Positions 34,987-44,391 of a DNA stretch of 64,000 bases are shown here, one piece after another. Each line of letters begins with the position of its first letter. Positions within the stretch are counted from its first letter, which is position 1. The stretch spans positions 54,606,676 through 54,670,675 of the forward strand of contig OX377205.1 in NCBI GenBank assembly GCA_947396885.1, given 5' to 3'. The notes under the pieces were generated by a model that did no database searches, was not told the origin of the DNA, and worked only from the letters and a program-made list of their open reading frames with translations. A program made the translations under genes and the position numbers. This stretch comes from Heligmosomoides polygyrus polygyrus (lineage: Eukaryota; Nematoda; Chromadorea; Rhabditida; Heligmosomidae).

Positions 34987-35151
34987 CTAAATTCTGTTTA
35001 TAGCTGCCTTCAGAATTACAGGTTCTTCTGCCTCTGTCTACGTCTGATTGTTGTCTTATGACTTTTTTTGGTAGAACTTGTTGCTCTTTCTCATCTGTTT
35101 TGCAAGTGAGTATCATGCTTACGCTCTGAATAAATAAATAAATAAATAAAT

Positions 35152-35454
35152 TTACGTCTTCTACGTGCCAGGGGATTCAGAAGACGTGCCGAAGGCATAG
35201 TCCGCTAAGGGGATCATTGAGGGAGACCAGTAACAGTAAAGTGGAGTTGTTACGGTAAGGTGTCACACATAGATCAGGCAGTGAATATCGATCGATATTA
35301 TCGATTTTCTTTCAGATTTCACCAATCAGAATGGGAGTTAAGCGATTATGATCGCCGACGGAAGTGCTTCACATCTGGTGGAAAGTTTCGATCGGAAAGC
35401 AAATATCGAGCTACATTCTTGATTGTAGCTTGAAAGTGATATGGTATTGGTTTA
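35152..35454 (-). repeat. dispersed repeat X, inverted segment X3
   Basis: On the minus strand it reads CTCAATGATCCCCTTAGCGG, then GGCACGTCTTCTGAATCCCC and GGCACGTAGAAGACGT, i.e. one minisatellite unit preceded by the same lead-in as copies X2 and X5. Around 35290-35330 ATCGATCGATATTATCGATT belongs to the 125-bp unit region. Confidence 0.6.
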
Positions 35455-35969
35455 GTATGAATACTCAAGTGATGTAACTGACGAACCAAGACTAGTACAG
35501 ATCCTTTATTCCGGCTAACGTTTCGGCGTAACCGCCTTCTTCAGAGCCTGGAAGAGTCAAGTTGAGTTTGAAAAACCATCCGTCCAAGAGTCATTTCAGA
35601 CCACAGCGGTGAATCAGAGGTTGTTAGGAGAGGGAGACGAAACACGAGGAGGTAACACAAACAGTCCAGTGCAGATGGGCGGACGGTACCCCTTTTAAGG
35701 CGACGCATGAGGAGATGAGGTCACCTTCGGTTCACCCTCCTAGCGAGCCTCTGGCAGACTGTCCTCCGGTTCGAGACCGCAAAGGTCAACGTACGGAGCC
35801 AGTTCCTGTATCACCGCTACGCGTTCCTCCTTCCTGTTGATCGTGGGGTTCCTAGCGGCAATCTACAGCGCTTCTATTGTTTTGCGGGCTGAGATCTCGA
35901 ACTCGCGTGCCAATATCGTCATCTACACGTCAATGCCCGCGCCATTGTGACATCGTAGACTGTGCTCAC
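35455..35969 (-). mobile_element. Penelope-like element 2, 3' part
   Basis: On the minus strand this holds the end of the GIY-YIG endonuclease after the hAT insertion: EISARKTIEAL (catalytic glutamate block), AARNPTINRKEERVA and a short C-terminus. A 3' terminus follows with CTCTGAAGAAGGCGGTTACG and CCGAAACGTTAGCCGG (35515-35560), the GAAGA..GAAACGT layout of Penelope-type ends. It joins 39391 across an 8-bp target duplication. Confidence 0.75.
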
Positions 35970-36139
35970 CAGGGGTGTGCGTAAATAAAATCCGAAATGT
36001 CGTAAATCGTAAATCGTAATTACGAAAAAATCGTCGTAAATTAGAAATCGTAAACCGTAAATCGTAAGAGGCGCCTGACTTATAATGCATCTAATTTCTT
36101 TGTTTTTCTTATTATGCTAAAGCTAATCGAAGCTGGTTA

Positions 36140-37443
36140 TTAGTCAGTTTAACTTTCTGTGCCAGCACGAGGTTTTAGGTGGATGTTTATTTAGCAGGGC
36201 CTGACGTTTCGACTTCTCGTCGTCTTCAGAGGCCTGAATGTTGTGCATAAGTTTTCATTTGTGCTCTACCCCCACCAAGCGCCTTGGCTACCCTAGCATT
36301 TCGGACTTTCCCCACGAGCACAAGGGAGGGTCCAAGTAGGAGAAACGAACTCACCAAATGGGTCCACCGCAAGGGCTGATGTTCGCCCACGTCAGTAAGC
36401 CAGTAGGGACGAATGGGGCATACTGCACACCGCTGTCGCCGACCGGTCCTTCTACAGTTCACAATGGGACACAAACGGCAGAAAGTCACTAACAGACAGA
36501 CATTCATTCCGGTTGTTCATTACTGGATTTCTTGTGAAAATCCAGAATGCCTCCAACGTTCTCCTTGCCGAAATGTCTCCAACAACGGCCAAGATGGTAC
36601 ATTTCACCTCAAAGTCATTCCCGTTATGCGCATCAATCCTATGCTTTCCAAGTGAGCTGGTTAGCGATCCACGTCGTTTATTTGATAGATGTTCCCTCAC
36701 ACGTACTGCAAGGGCTCTTCCCGTTTCTTCGATGTATTTGGCGTTACATTCCAAGCATTCGATCTGATAAATTGCTCCAATCTTTGAGCAATCGCCTAAT
36801 CTTCCACTTGGGCAAATAATGCAATTTTCAGAAAGACACTGCTGATCGTAGAGTCTATTCCGAACTAACTGCCGCTTAATGTTGTAGTTGGGAATGTTCA
36901 CTAAAACGACGTCATCCTGCAACTGTACCCTTACAATAGCTCTTTGAAGTTCAGCAGTGACTCTATCGGAGATGAACGGTAGGATGAGAGGCATCTTGTG
37001 CACACGGGATCTATCAAGGGAGTCAGCGTGAGATCTTCTATAGCCACTTGAAACCCTATAGCCGTTTGAAGTGGCTATATCTGAAGCCAATCGTAAAAAT
37101 TCTTGACGTTCGCTGGGGCCCGTACACATACCAACTGCCGTCCGGAACATATTGCTGACAACAGCCCTCTTCACAGCGGTGGGGTGTGCTGACCTTGCGT
37201 GAATCAAGATGTTCTTCGAGCCTGGTTTCCGGTACCATTTCGCGCTAACCATTCCCTCGCCGGACACCTTAACCTGCGTGTTTAGATAAGCAAGCCAACC
37301 ATTACTCGGAGTTTCTTTCTTTCTCTGGTAACTTATGCACCACATTCAGGCCTCTGAAGAAGATGAGAAGTCGAAACGTCAGGCCCTGCTAAATAAAGAT
37401 TCACCTAAGACCTCGTGTTGGCACAGAAAGTTAAACTGACTAA
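36140..37443 (-). mobile_element. Penelope-like element 1 with inverted termini
   Basis: The two ends are about 110-bp inverted repeats of each other: TTAGTCAGTTTAACTTTCTG at 36140 and CAGAAAGTTAAACTGACTAA ending at 37443, each followed inwards by GGCACGAGG/CCTCGTG, CAGGGCCTGACGTTTCGACT and CTTCAGAGGCCTGAATG. Penelope-like elements are known to have LTR-like termini in direct or inverted arrangement. Between them is a 5'-truncated coding region (36452-37345). The block lies within hAT-like element 3. Confidence 0.85.
36452..37345 (-). pseudogene. Penelope-like protein C-terminus: RT thumb plus GIY-YIG endonuclease
   Basis: A 297-codon open frame lacking the reverse transcriptase palm. Residues about 15-97 (WLAYLNTQVKVSG, KWYRKPGSKN, ARSAHPTAVKR, SNGYR) match the region downstream of the RT catalytic core in Penelope-like elements. 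Residues 155-190 form a linker with a Cys cluster (C170, C175, C178, C186). The GIY-YIG nuclease follows: GAIY at 190-193, YIEE at 204-207, R215 and H219, catalytic E265 (LEAFWI) and N273 (RNP). The glycine of YIG is glutamate here. The endonuclease would nick DNA for target-primed copying. It is 5'-truncated but its frame is intact, which implies fairly recent insertion. The true upstream start is missing. Confidence 0.85.
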
Positions 37444-38177
37444 CAACTTACAATGCCGAGGTTTGAAGAAGAGAGAAGCTGGAGATTACTGAAGCTATTT
37501 ATGTTTTATTGAGACGTTTTCAGTTTGAGCTGGATACTTTTCTAATTAAGATGGAAGCCATTAAAATCAAATAGCACCTTTCAAATCAAGCTGGACAAGT
37601 CTTTGGAGAACCAAAATAAAGTGCTTGTTCAAAAACGCTATCTTAAAAGGCTCCTATACAGTGTACCCAAATAAGAAGCTTACACTGCTTGGACGACCAA
37701 AAAATGATTATTATTCTAGTAGCCTATATAAGTTCCATATAAAACTATGACTTTGCAGAAGCAACCGCAACAACTCCGAATAAACCAACAAAAACCGTTC
37801 CATCCAAAACCAAAAGATAATAATTTGATCGCTGGCCAACTCGACGAAAACAGTATTTGCACAAATAATCCAATAAGCATCTCTACTGAGTGAGCGCATG
37901 GCGCATTTCTATGGAACACTCCTAAAGTTCTAAGCCTTCCCACATTTTGAATTGTACGTAACAGCATTATTGTAGTAGACTGGAAGGAATAGTGTGACGA
38001 TTAAAAGAGTATGATCACCTTTTTGGACACTTATCATAATCGGATTTTTGACTTAAAATTATAAAAGAAGATATTTTTGTGGCGTTCTTTAGAAGTAAAG
38101 CAGAGAAGCAAGATGCAGCTTGTACTGAAACTGGTTTAACTGACTCATACAAGGTGCATTTCAAACAATTAGGGGAA
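37444..38177. other. hAT-like element 3 interior, unassigned
   Basis: AT-rich with only short frames; no transposase motif or repeat recognised. Confidence 0.45.
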
Positions 38178-38450
38178 ACCCATGGCAGAGAAGTCGGAGG
38201 AGGATGGCTATCGCGTGCTCCAGAATAGTTCTCGATTAGGATCCTACCACGGGCAATCAAATCTTCCATACCTACTGAGTTGTGAAATGGCACCTGATTT
38301 GCTTGGGAAGGATAAAACACTGACCTCTACATCGGCGGCAGCCGCAACTTATTCTGTAAGGCAATTCCACACTCAAATGACCTCTACCGTACCTACAGAG
38401 GTAGAAAGAATGGATGGCGCATCTCATACGATACCAGGCAATTACTTTCG
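38178..38450 (+). mobile_element. tRNA-derived SINE, old copy
   Basis: GCAGAGAAGTCGGAGGAGG, TTGGGAAGGATAAAACACTG, CATCGGC and a GAATGGATGGCGCATCTCA-type end follow the order of the SINE at 30434-30722 but with many differences. The promoter boxes are eroded. It is nested in hAT-like element 3. Confidence 0.5.
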
Positions 38451-39390
38451 GCATTTACTTCGCTCGCAAGTTTGCTTGCACTTGTTAACTTTCGGAAACT
38501 CCAAAATATTGCATTACTAATTAATGACTGCTTGCATTCGTCAGTCCTGCCCTACTCTACCTTTATAACTTACGCTATCGTACCTTATCCCAGTTTTCAG
38601 CATTCTGAACGGATCGCATAGACAAACGCAGCAGCCCCAGACCACTGAAAACGAGACCAAAGTGTCAAATTTTTTTCAGTTTTATCATGAAAATGTCAGA
38701 CGTTTTGCTTAAGGCGCACCTCATACGTAAATAGACTCTGCGCCATGGCGTGCAATCATAGTCAGATTGAGACTTGATTGTTTTACTCTTTCCAACAGTT
38801 CAGCTGTTATTCCACAGCCTCCAATCATGCCCAATATTCCTTGATGGCTTTCCATGAGTTCTACCCGTGTGCATTGGAAAGAGTCGTCTATGTGGTGAAC
38901 AAGTGGTGAAAAAGTCACATGTTGACTAGGCGGTGGTTGCAGCATAGAATATGGTTCAGCAGGTGATCATCTTCATTATAGTGCAAGGAGAATTTTTTTG
39001 TCTTTCTGCGAACTGGAACGCAGGTCACTCGAATGTGAGATGTTGTGCTAGAGTGTCACCAGAAAAAAAGCTAGCCCAGTTCCATTGCCAGGAACTAACT
39101 CGAGCGGCCTATCCACAAAGCGGCGTTGTTCTGTCACAGCGCCACAGCAGAACATAAAAAAGTAAATAGGAAATAGCACTGGGCTATGAGGGGAGTCTTT
39201 AAAAGTGGGTACATCGTCATAATCGGAATAGTATCACGTTATGTGGACGTTTATCATCCGTGGACCGAAGACCACATTCACGAAAATTTACGATTTGCGA
39301 TCCAAAATGTCGTAAATCGTAAAAAATTTGCCAAAAATCGCCGTAAATCGTAAAATCGTAAAGCGTAAATCGTAATTACGCACACCCCTG

Positions 39391-39745
39391 GTGCTCACAC
39401 AACGGACCGGAGATATCGCACCTACGAAGCATGCCCAAATGCTCTTTAACGCGCTCCCCAAGGGGTCTACCCGTCTCGCCGATATACTCGCAACCCGTGC
39501 ATTTCATAAGGTATACCACACCTGAGACCATGCAGTCTCCCTCCTTACCGAATGGGCAGATAATATACTGGCGAGTCTTACAGTGGGAATCGTATAGTCG
39601 ATTCCTGACAAGACGTGCCTTGAGATTGGCCGGCGAAACCTCGATCATGCGGACCATGCTATGTTCCTTTGTTTTTTTGTCTGTGGATGACGGTTAAGCA
39701 ATTCACTGCTGTAGCGGTCCCGCGTGGAAAAAAATATCTGTTCAA
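39391..39745 (-). pseudogene. Penelope-like element 2, GIY-YIG domain, 5' part
   Basis: The minus-strand frame 39657-39376 (93 codons, the last few from hAT DNA) shows KARLVRNRLYDSHC, IICPFGKEGDC (Cys cluster), GVVY at residues 46-49 and YIGETGRPLGERVKEHL (canonical YIG retained). It ends where the hAT-like element is inserted; the catalytic glutamate half is found at 35969 and below. The protein corresponds to the same domain as in element 1 but the two are diverged, so these are different families. Upstream frames to about 39745 are decayed. Confidence 0.8.
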
Positions 39746-41350
39746 TATAGCATTAGAAGCAGAGGGGGTCCTCTGACAATAAGGCTTTTCGTCGTGTGAC
39801 CAAAACCAAGCAGACGCTCAGTACCTACCGAAAATGTCGATTTTTGCCTGAGGTTGACTGTTTGCCGAGCGAGGAGTGAAGGCGCCTGCAGTCGAATCGG
39901 CGCTAGAGTAAAGTGGAGACCGTGCTGTGGGGCACCAAGAGGGTTGTCGAAAGAACCAGGGAACGAAGGAGCTGATTAGCACAAGCGACGACATCACTGA
40001 AGGGTCTGGAGATGATGTCGGTGTTGAGCGTGGCAGCAGAAGAGGGGCCTGGATGGCTTTTCACCGCAAAACTACTCACCTTATCTTAAGGAAGGCGGAG
40101 CAATGTTGGAACACAATAAGTTTCCCAAATATTGCCTTTTATCCTGCTAGGGAGGGAAGAAAGCTGCATAAGCAGAGCAGCTAGCCGATGTGGTTGTGCC
40201 TAGCTTAGCGATACTGCAACATCGCGCGAAGTGCGCATGTGCGAGGCACGCCGACAGGCTTAACGGAGCGCTTGTTAATATATCTTACCACATATAATTC
40301 GCTTAATCCGTGGGTCACGCTGTCAGTCACGGGAGGGGGGACTGAAGCTAAGAAATGCTTACGACAGTGCGGCGTATGCCAGCCGGCTTTTCTTTGAGCT
40401 TAACCATGGGCGATCGCTGGCGAACTGATGGTGAAAACCTTATCGGCTGATCACCCAAGTTTAGGATAAATTAGGCGGGGAACGTGTAAGGGTATGGATG
40501 GGGATCAAGTGCCGAGCGAAGAGATTCAAAAAACGTGCTCAAGACGTCGTCCAGTGTGCGTATGGATTCAGAAGACGTGCCCTAGACTTCGTCCAGCGAG
40601 AGTATGGATTCAGAAGACGTGCTGGAGACGTCGTTCAACGTGCGTAGGGATTCAGAAAACGTGCCGCAGACGCCCAAATTGCGTAGGGATTCTGAGTAAG
40701 GAGAACCAGTAGGAGGGGATCAACAAAGAGGACCACTAGAGGCGGTGTGGGATGGGGAATAAGAAGGATAAGTATTTTCCCTCAATATCTTCCAATGTGC
40801 GTCGGGTTCCTGAAGACAATACAGAAGTCGTGGCAGATGTGACGGGGTGCAGAAGTGCCATAAATGTACGTCAACGTGGTGACACGTGAGTCCGGGACTC
40901 AGTGTCACATGTGCGTGCTTGACTCTCACTCCATGTCTTTGCCAGCACACAGATGAGCATGTATTAGCGCAGAGAGGAGGGGAGGGTGACTATGGGATTC
41001 GGAGGAGTATCATTACCGTCGGACAGTAAGCGGTGTCGACCGATATCGATTAATTTTGATTATGTTTTTGCAGATTAAGCACCGGATTAGGACTCTCATG
41101 ACCTGTTTTTCGATACGTAGAGAACGGGCACTTCGGAGAATAAATCGCATACCTGCGTGGATGGCCTTCATAAGAGCAGTGAAGATTCTGACCCACCATT
41201 ACTGTTAGACTAATCTGCATAGTGAAGCCAGTTTTCTTCTGTAATAAAAGTAAGAAGGCCTAAAGAAGAAAGGAGGAACGTCGGGGTTCTTCTATTGTCG
41301 GGGTTTGGGGGAGCAGCCCCAACCAGAATATTTGTGGCCGCTAGGCTAGG
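39746..41350 (-). repeat. dispersed repeat X, copy X4 (inverted)
   Basis: Bases 40370-41350 are the inverse of copy X1 and bases 39746-40330 the inverse of X2/X5 lead sequences (GGCAAAAATCGACATTTTC, GACGCCTTC, GCTGCTCTGCTTATGCAGCT, GCACATGCGCACTTCGCGCG). About 40495-40690 contains five degenerate 41-bp minisatellite units (ATTCAGAAGACGTGC, GACGTCGTCCA, GTGCGTA words), giving misleading repetitive peptide frames such as CSRRRPVCVWIQKT. This copy carries both flanks seen separately in other copies, so it best shows the full extent of X. Confidence 0.75.
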
Positions 41351-41365
41351 CATGGTAGTATGATA

Positions 41366-41760
41366 ATAACCAAGGAGATTGAGAGCCGCATCAGCGAAAT
41401 GGAAACGAAAATGCCGGGCTGGATGGTTGGTGCTACGCGTCTGCATCGTACTCGCAGCTATACGATACGTCAGAGATTCGCTGCCTCTCCAATAGCTTAC
41501 AAGTTGTTTGGCAAGCTATCACCAGGTATGGATGGCCTTGTTCTTCGCGCTAATGAGGACACTGTTCGGAAGATTGGCCTTAACACAAACGGCCGAAGCA
41601 GCGTTAATACGTTGCAGGAGGACCTGACGAACACTGGTCTTCACCCCAATCAAGCCCTTGATCGCGTGAAGTGGAGCCTTTGGACAGGAGAAGAGCGGAC
41701 CCCTCCGCTAAGCCGGACAAACGTTGAAAAAGAAAAGAAGACTTTCAATAATGGGAAAAT
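41366..41760 (+). pseudogene. RTE-type LINE C-terminal fragment
   Basis: An open frame (41360-41782) corresponds to the last approximately 130 codons of the RTE polyprotein: SRISEMETKM, IRQRFAASPIAYKL, NEDTVRKIGLNTNGRS, DLTNTGLHPNQALDRVKW. Copy 1 has the same blocks at about 22545-22880. It begins abruptly, as expected for 5' truncation, and is followed by AAAAAGAAAAGAAGA. It has no catalytic motifs. Confidence 0.8.
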
Positions 41761-41789
41761 ATGTGGTTTCTACCTGCTTTAACCTTTTG

Positions 41790-42561
41790 ACTTTTTAACT
41801 TTTTGATTAAGTTCCATGTCTATTTGTAATACATATATATGCATAACACTTCGGAAGAAAGTCATGCTAAGTATCATACTAAGTATACTATAATAGAATG
41901 GCGATAAGGTCCGCAAGAATGTCATGCTGCAAACATTTTTTCACGTCAGTGGACTGCTGCCAAGCGTCACACCACTTGCGAACAATTGCGGTGAAACTTG
42001 GTCAAGGAGGCAAGGCAAGGGGACACCACATGCTTTAGTCTTCAACGTGCAATTTTAAGCACGGCTTCAGTCATCCCCCCTCCCACCATATGAACATGAG
42101 CCCGCACTACTATGCAGTGGTGCATGGCTGCATTTGTGAGTGCTGCTTCGATGCTGCAGTTCCGCTTGCGTCAGTGAACTTTCCGCCCTTACCTGTGTTC
42201 AAACTGGCTCGCATCAAATTGCGATTTCGCGTCTCGATTCAGCAACCTGGGAAATACCAGAAAAGACATGAAACTCGCACACACCGGCGTTATTATGAAA
42301 GATGATCGGGTGTTCTCCTCCTTGGATTTATTTTTCAGTGAAAGCCTTCTAACCTACTTCAAAGTGGGCATTGATGTTCGATGTATTAATAGCACAACTC
42401 TTTGAAACGCCAGACAGAGGGAGGGTGTAAAGAATTTGGTGGGGATAGTGAACGAGAGATTCATATGATTACAAGATGTGAAAGAAGACAGCAGATAAGG
42501 GGCTTCTAGAACATTTCAGAAGAAAGGCTGTGTCCACTCCTTCCCAGAAGCGCTTCACCTT
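41790..42561. other. unassigned
   Basis: No recognisable feature; a 71-codon frame at 42090-42305 has no family resemblance. Confidence 0.4.
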
Positions 42562-42573
42562 AGCATACATATA

Positions 42574-42867
42574 AGGATAAAGGATAAAGGACGGCGTTAC
42601 TCAATCCCTTTTGGGATGCGCCAGCGCATTCTACTTCTACGGGATGTCGTGGAGGCGACATGAATGCGTATTTGGCCATACAATGACTTGCGGTGGCCAG
42701 CCGATGAACAAGTCAGCGCTTTATCCTTCCCAGACAAGTCTGGTACCAATTCACCGACCACGGAGGGATGGAAGGCTTGGTTGGCCTGGGCGGGAAATCC
42801 GAACCAGGAACCTGGTATCGGGTGCACGCGACAGTCGCGCCTCCTCCGACTGCGCTACACGCGCCCC
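42574..42867 (-). mobile_element. tRNA-derived SINE, copy 3 (best preserved)
   Basis: On the minus strand: head GGGGCGCGTGTAGCGCAGTC with a perfect A box TAGCGCAGTCGG (42846-42857), B-box-like GGTTCGGATTTC (42793-42804) about 53 bases downstream, a 200-bp body and tail CCTTTATCCTTTATCCTTAT. The 12-bp direct repeats AGCATACATATA (42562-42573 and 42868-42879) are identical, so the insertion is comparatively young. Overlapping frames of 72-107 codons in this SINE are not genes. Confidence 0.9.
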
Positions 42868-42879
42868 AGCATACATATA

Positions 42880-43921
42880 TTCGGAAAATAATTCATATCA
42901 TCATCTATTTTCATATCACATTATCTATTTTTAACATCTTCATCTCAGATTCCTAGAAAATGTATGAAGAGGAACAACGACAAGAATGAAGAAGTAATTG
43001 GTAGAAGCAACTGCTACTGCACGGATGCCGCTGCTGTCAACCTTTTCGCCACGCTCACGTTTCCAGATGGCTGCTGTTGTCGTTCGACGCGGATCTGAGA
43101 TCGCTGTCAGCTTTCTTGTTGTTGCCTCCAGAACACCTGCACCGCTCCTTCGAGAACAGCCAGGCATCAGCATATGTCCGCCTACAACTGCTGGTGCGGA
43201 GGACCCTTCGATCAATCTCCCTGGAACCCATATCGTTCCTATAAGGTCCCCGAATGTTGGAATTGGAAGCGGCGCCCTGAAAAGCGCTTTTCAGAGAATT
43301 GGCGAAGTGCTCAATGGCGAAGCAGGGGAGGCACTGTAAGGAATAGGAGGTCGGCACCCTAATTGGTCACGTGACCGTAGCGCAGTGACCAGCGGCTATC
43401 GTCGGCGATCAAGCGGCACAGCGACGCCCCTAGTGTTTCAGTCAGAAGTCAAGGAATCGCTGATGGCTCCGTGATCCCGCGATCGACGCGAGGAGCGCTT
43501 CAGAAACCTCTCCACTCCGTAAAAGAGAGATCGCGCAAAACTTCAAGAAAGCACTTAAATTGTCTTCAACAATTATCTCCAACATTTTGTGGCTGAATTC
43601 AGATCAAGAGATCGCTCGCTCAGGAAGAAGAACGTGATGTGCTGTGACATTCTGCTATATCCGGCAAAAAAAATCTAAAGTGCCCCGATTGACTCGAAAA
43701 CTGCCGCAGAGACAGAAACTCTTAGTTTTTGCTTAAAAAGTCAATATTCGAACCTCTATAGGATTCAATTAGATACTCATATCATATCTTCTTCAACGAA
43801 GGGCAGCGGTTTTCAACAGTGTTGAAGCCACACCTGGAAAGAGCAGATTAGCAATTAAGAGATGCAAAATCTCGCCTATAATTCTAAAGAACCAGACAAT
43901 CCCTCCTCCCTTATATTTCTT
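42880..43921. other. unassigned
   Basis: Overlapping frames on both strands at 42940-43360 have no recognisable product. No repeats noted. Confidence 0.35.
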
Positions 43922-43922
43922 A

Positions 43923-44030
43923 ATTGATGTTGAGAAGTTATTACTACGGCGAAGCCGTTGAGAAGCCTCTCGGCCGCTCTGGCGGCTTCTCAACGGCTTC
44001 GCCGTAGTAATAACTTCTCATCATCAATTT
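43923..44030. repeat. near-perfect 45-bp-arm palindrome
   Basis: AATTGATGTTGAGAAGTTAT and the following bases to GTTGAGAAGCC (about 43968) are inverted at about 43985-44030 with one mismatch across 45 bp; the loop is about 16 bases (TCTCGGCCGCTCT core). Within each arm GAGAAG also occurs twice. No flanking duplication was clear. Confidence 0.9.
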
Positions 44031-44099
44031 TAGCCGCAGCCTATGTCATGGTTTCCGTAGGAAGGGCATCTTAACGACGTCGATTGCGGCAAGTTAGAA

Positions 44100-44240
44100 A
44101 GAAACAGAAAATGGGCGACATCCACAGAAATCGACAATTTGATCAATATCGACTGATGGCGATCGATACTTCAAAAACGAACTTCTGATTCGTGTTCAGT
44201 GACCTCAATTACTCCTAGGGCTAAACTTCCGGGACGCCAT
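44100..44240 (+). repeat. single 125-bp unit of repeat X region
   Basis: GATGGCGATCGATACTTCAA, GATTCGTGTTCAGTGACCTC and GGGCTAAACTTCC match the tandem units at 55240-55975. Confidence 0.7.
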
Positions 44241-44337
44241 CAGTCGTTGAGTATCGCCAAGATGCAGTGCCCCTACTCCAGTTGTGACGGACCGTCGTAA
44301 AGACGGAAACACACACACGCATTGCTCCTTATAGTAT

Positions 44338-44391
44338 GGTAGGATACTTGGGTTTTACGAGACGTACGACGTAAAACCGAAGTATAGTACG
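44338..44391. repeat. small inverted repeat
   Basis: ATACTTGGGTTTTACG pairs with CGTAAAACCGAAGTAT around a short GAGACGTACGA loop. Possibly a MITE remnant; no target duplication identified. Confidence 0.6.

Larger units (their letters stand above)
31131..35151 (+). mobile_element. CR1-like LINE, nearly full length
   Basis: A 4.0-kb element with 5' UTR, ORF1 (coiled coil), ORF2 (APE-type endonuclease plus reverse transcriptase), 3' UTR and a (AATA)n tail at about 35126-35151. The left boundary is inferred because repeat X sequence CGAAAATAGCGGAAAATA stops at about 31130 and its expected continuation ACGTCTTCTACGTGCC is found just after the tail at 35154. About five frameshifts or stops across ORF2 and one stop in ORF1 inactivate it. 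Confidence 0.8.
35970..39390. mobile_element. hAT-like non-autonomous element 3 with nested insertions
   Basis: TIRs CAGGGGTGTGCGTAA (35970) and TTACGCACACCCCTG (ending 39390) are perfect inverses over 15 bp. The 8-bp flanks GTGCTCAC (35962-35969 and 39391-39398) are identical. Subterminal repeats of GTAAATCGTAA occur at about 35998-36068 and 39285-39375. This is a textbook hAT signature. Inside lie a Penelope fragment (36140-37443), a SINE fragment (38178-38450) and otherwise unassigned AT-rich DNA. No hAT transposase was recognised. The element interrupts the GIY-YIG domain of Penelope-like element 2. Confidence 0.9.

Noticed and set aside
40494..40712. 72-codon frame with repeating RRRPVCVWIQKT-like peptide
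   Set aside because: It is the translated minisatellite of repeat X.
42597..42956. Small frames of 62-107 codons near 42.7 kb, with relatives at 3.5 and 30.5 kb
   Set aside because: They lie in a SINE with target duplications; the similarity reflects SINE copies, not a gene family.
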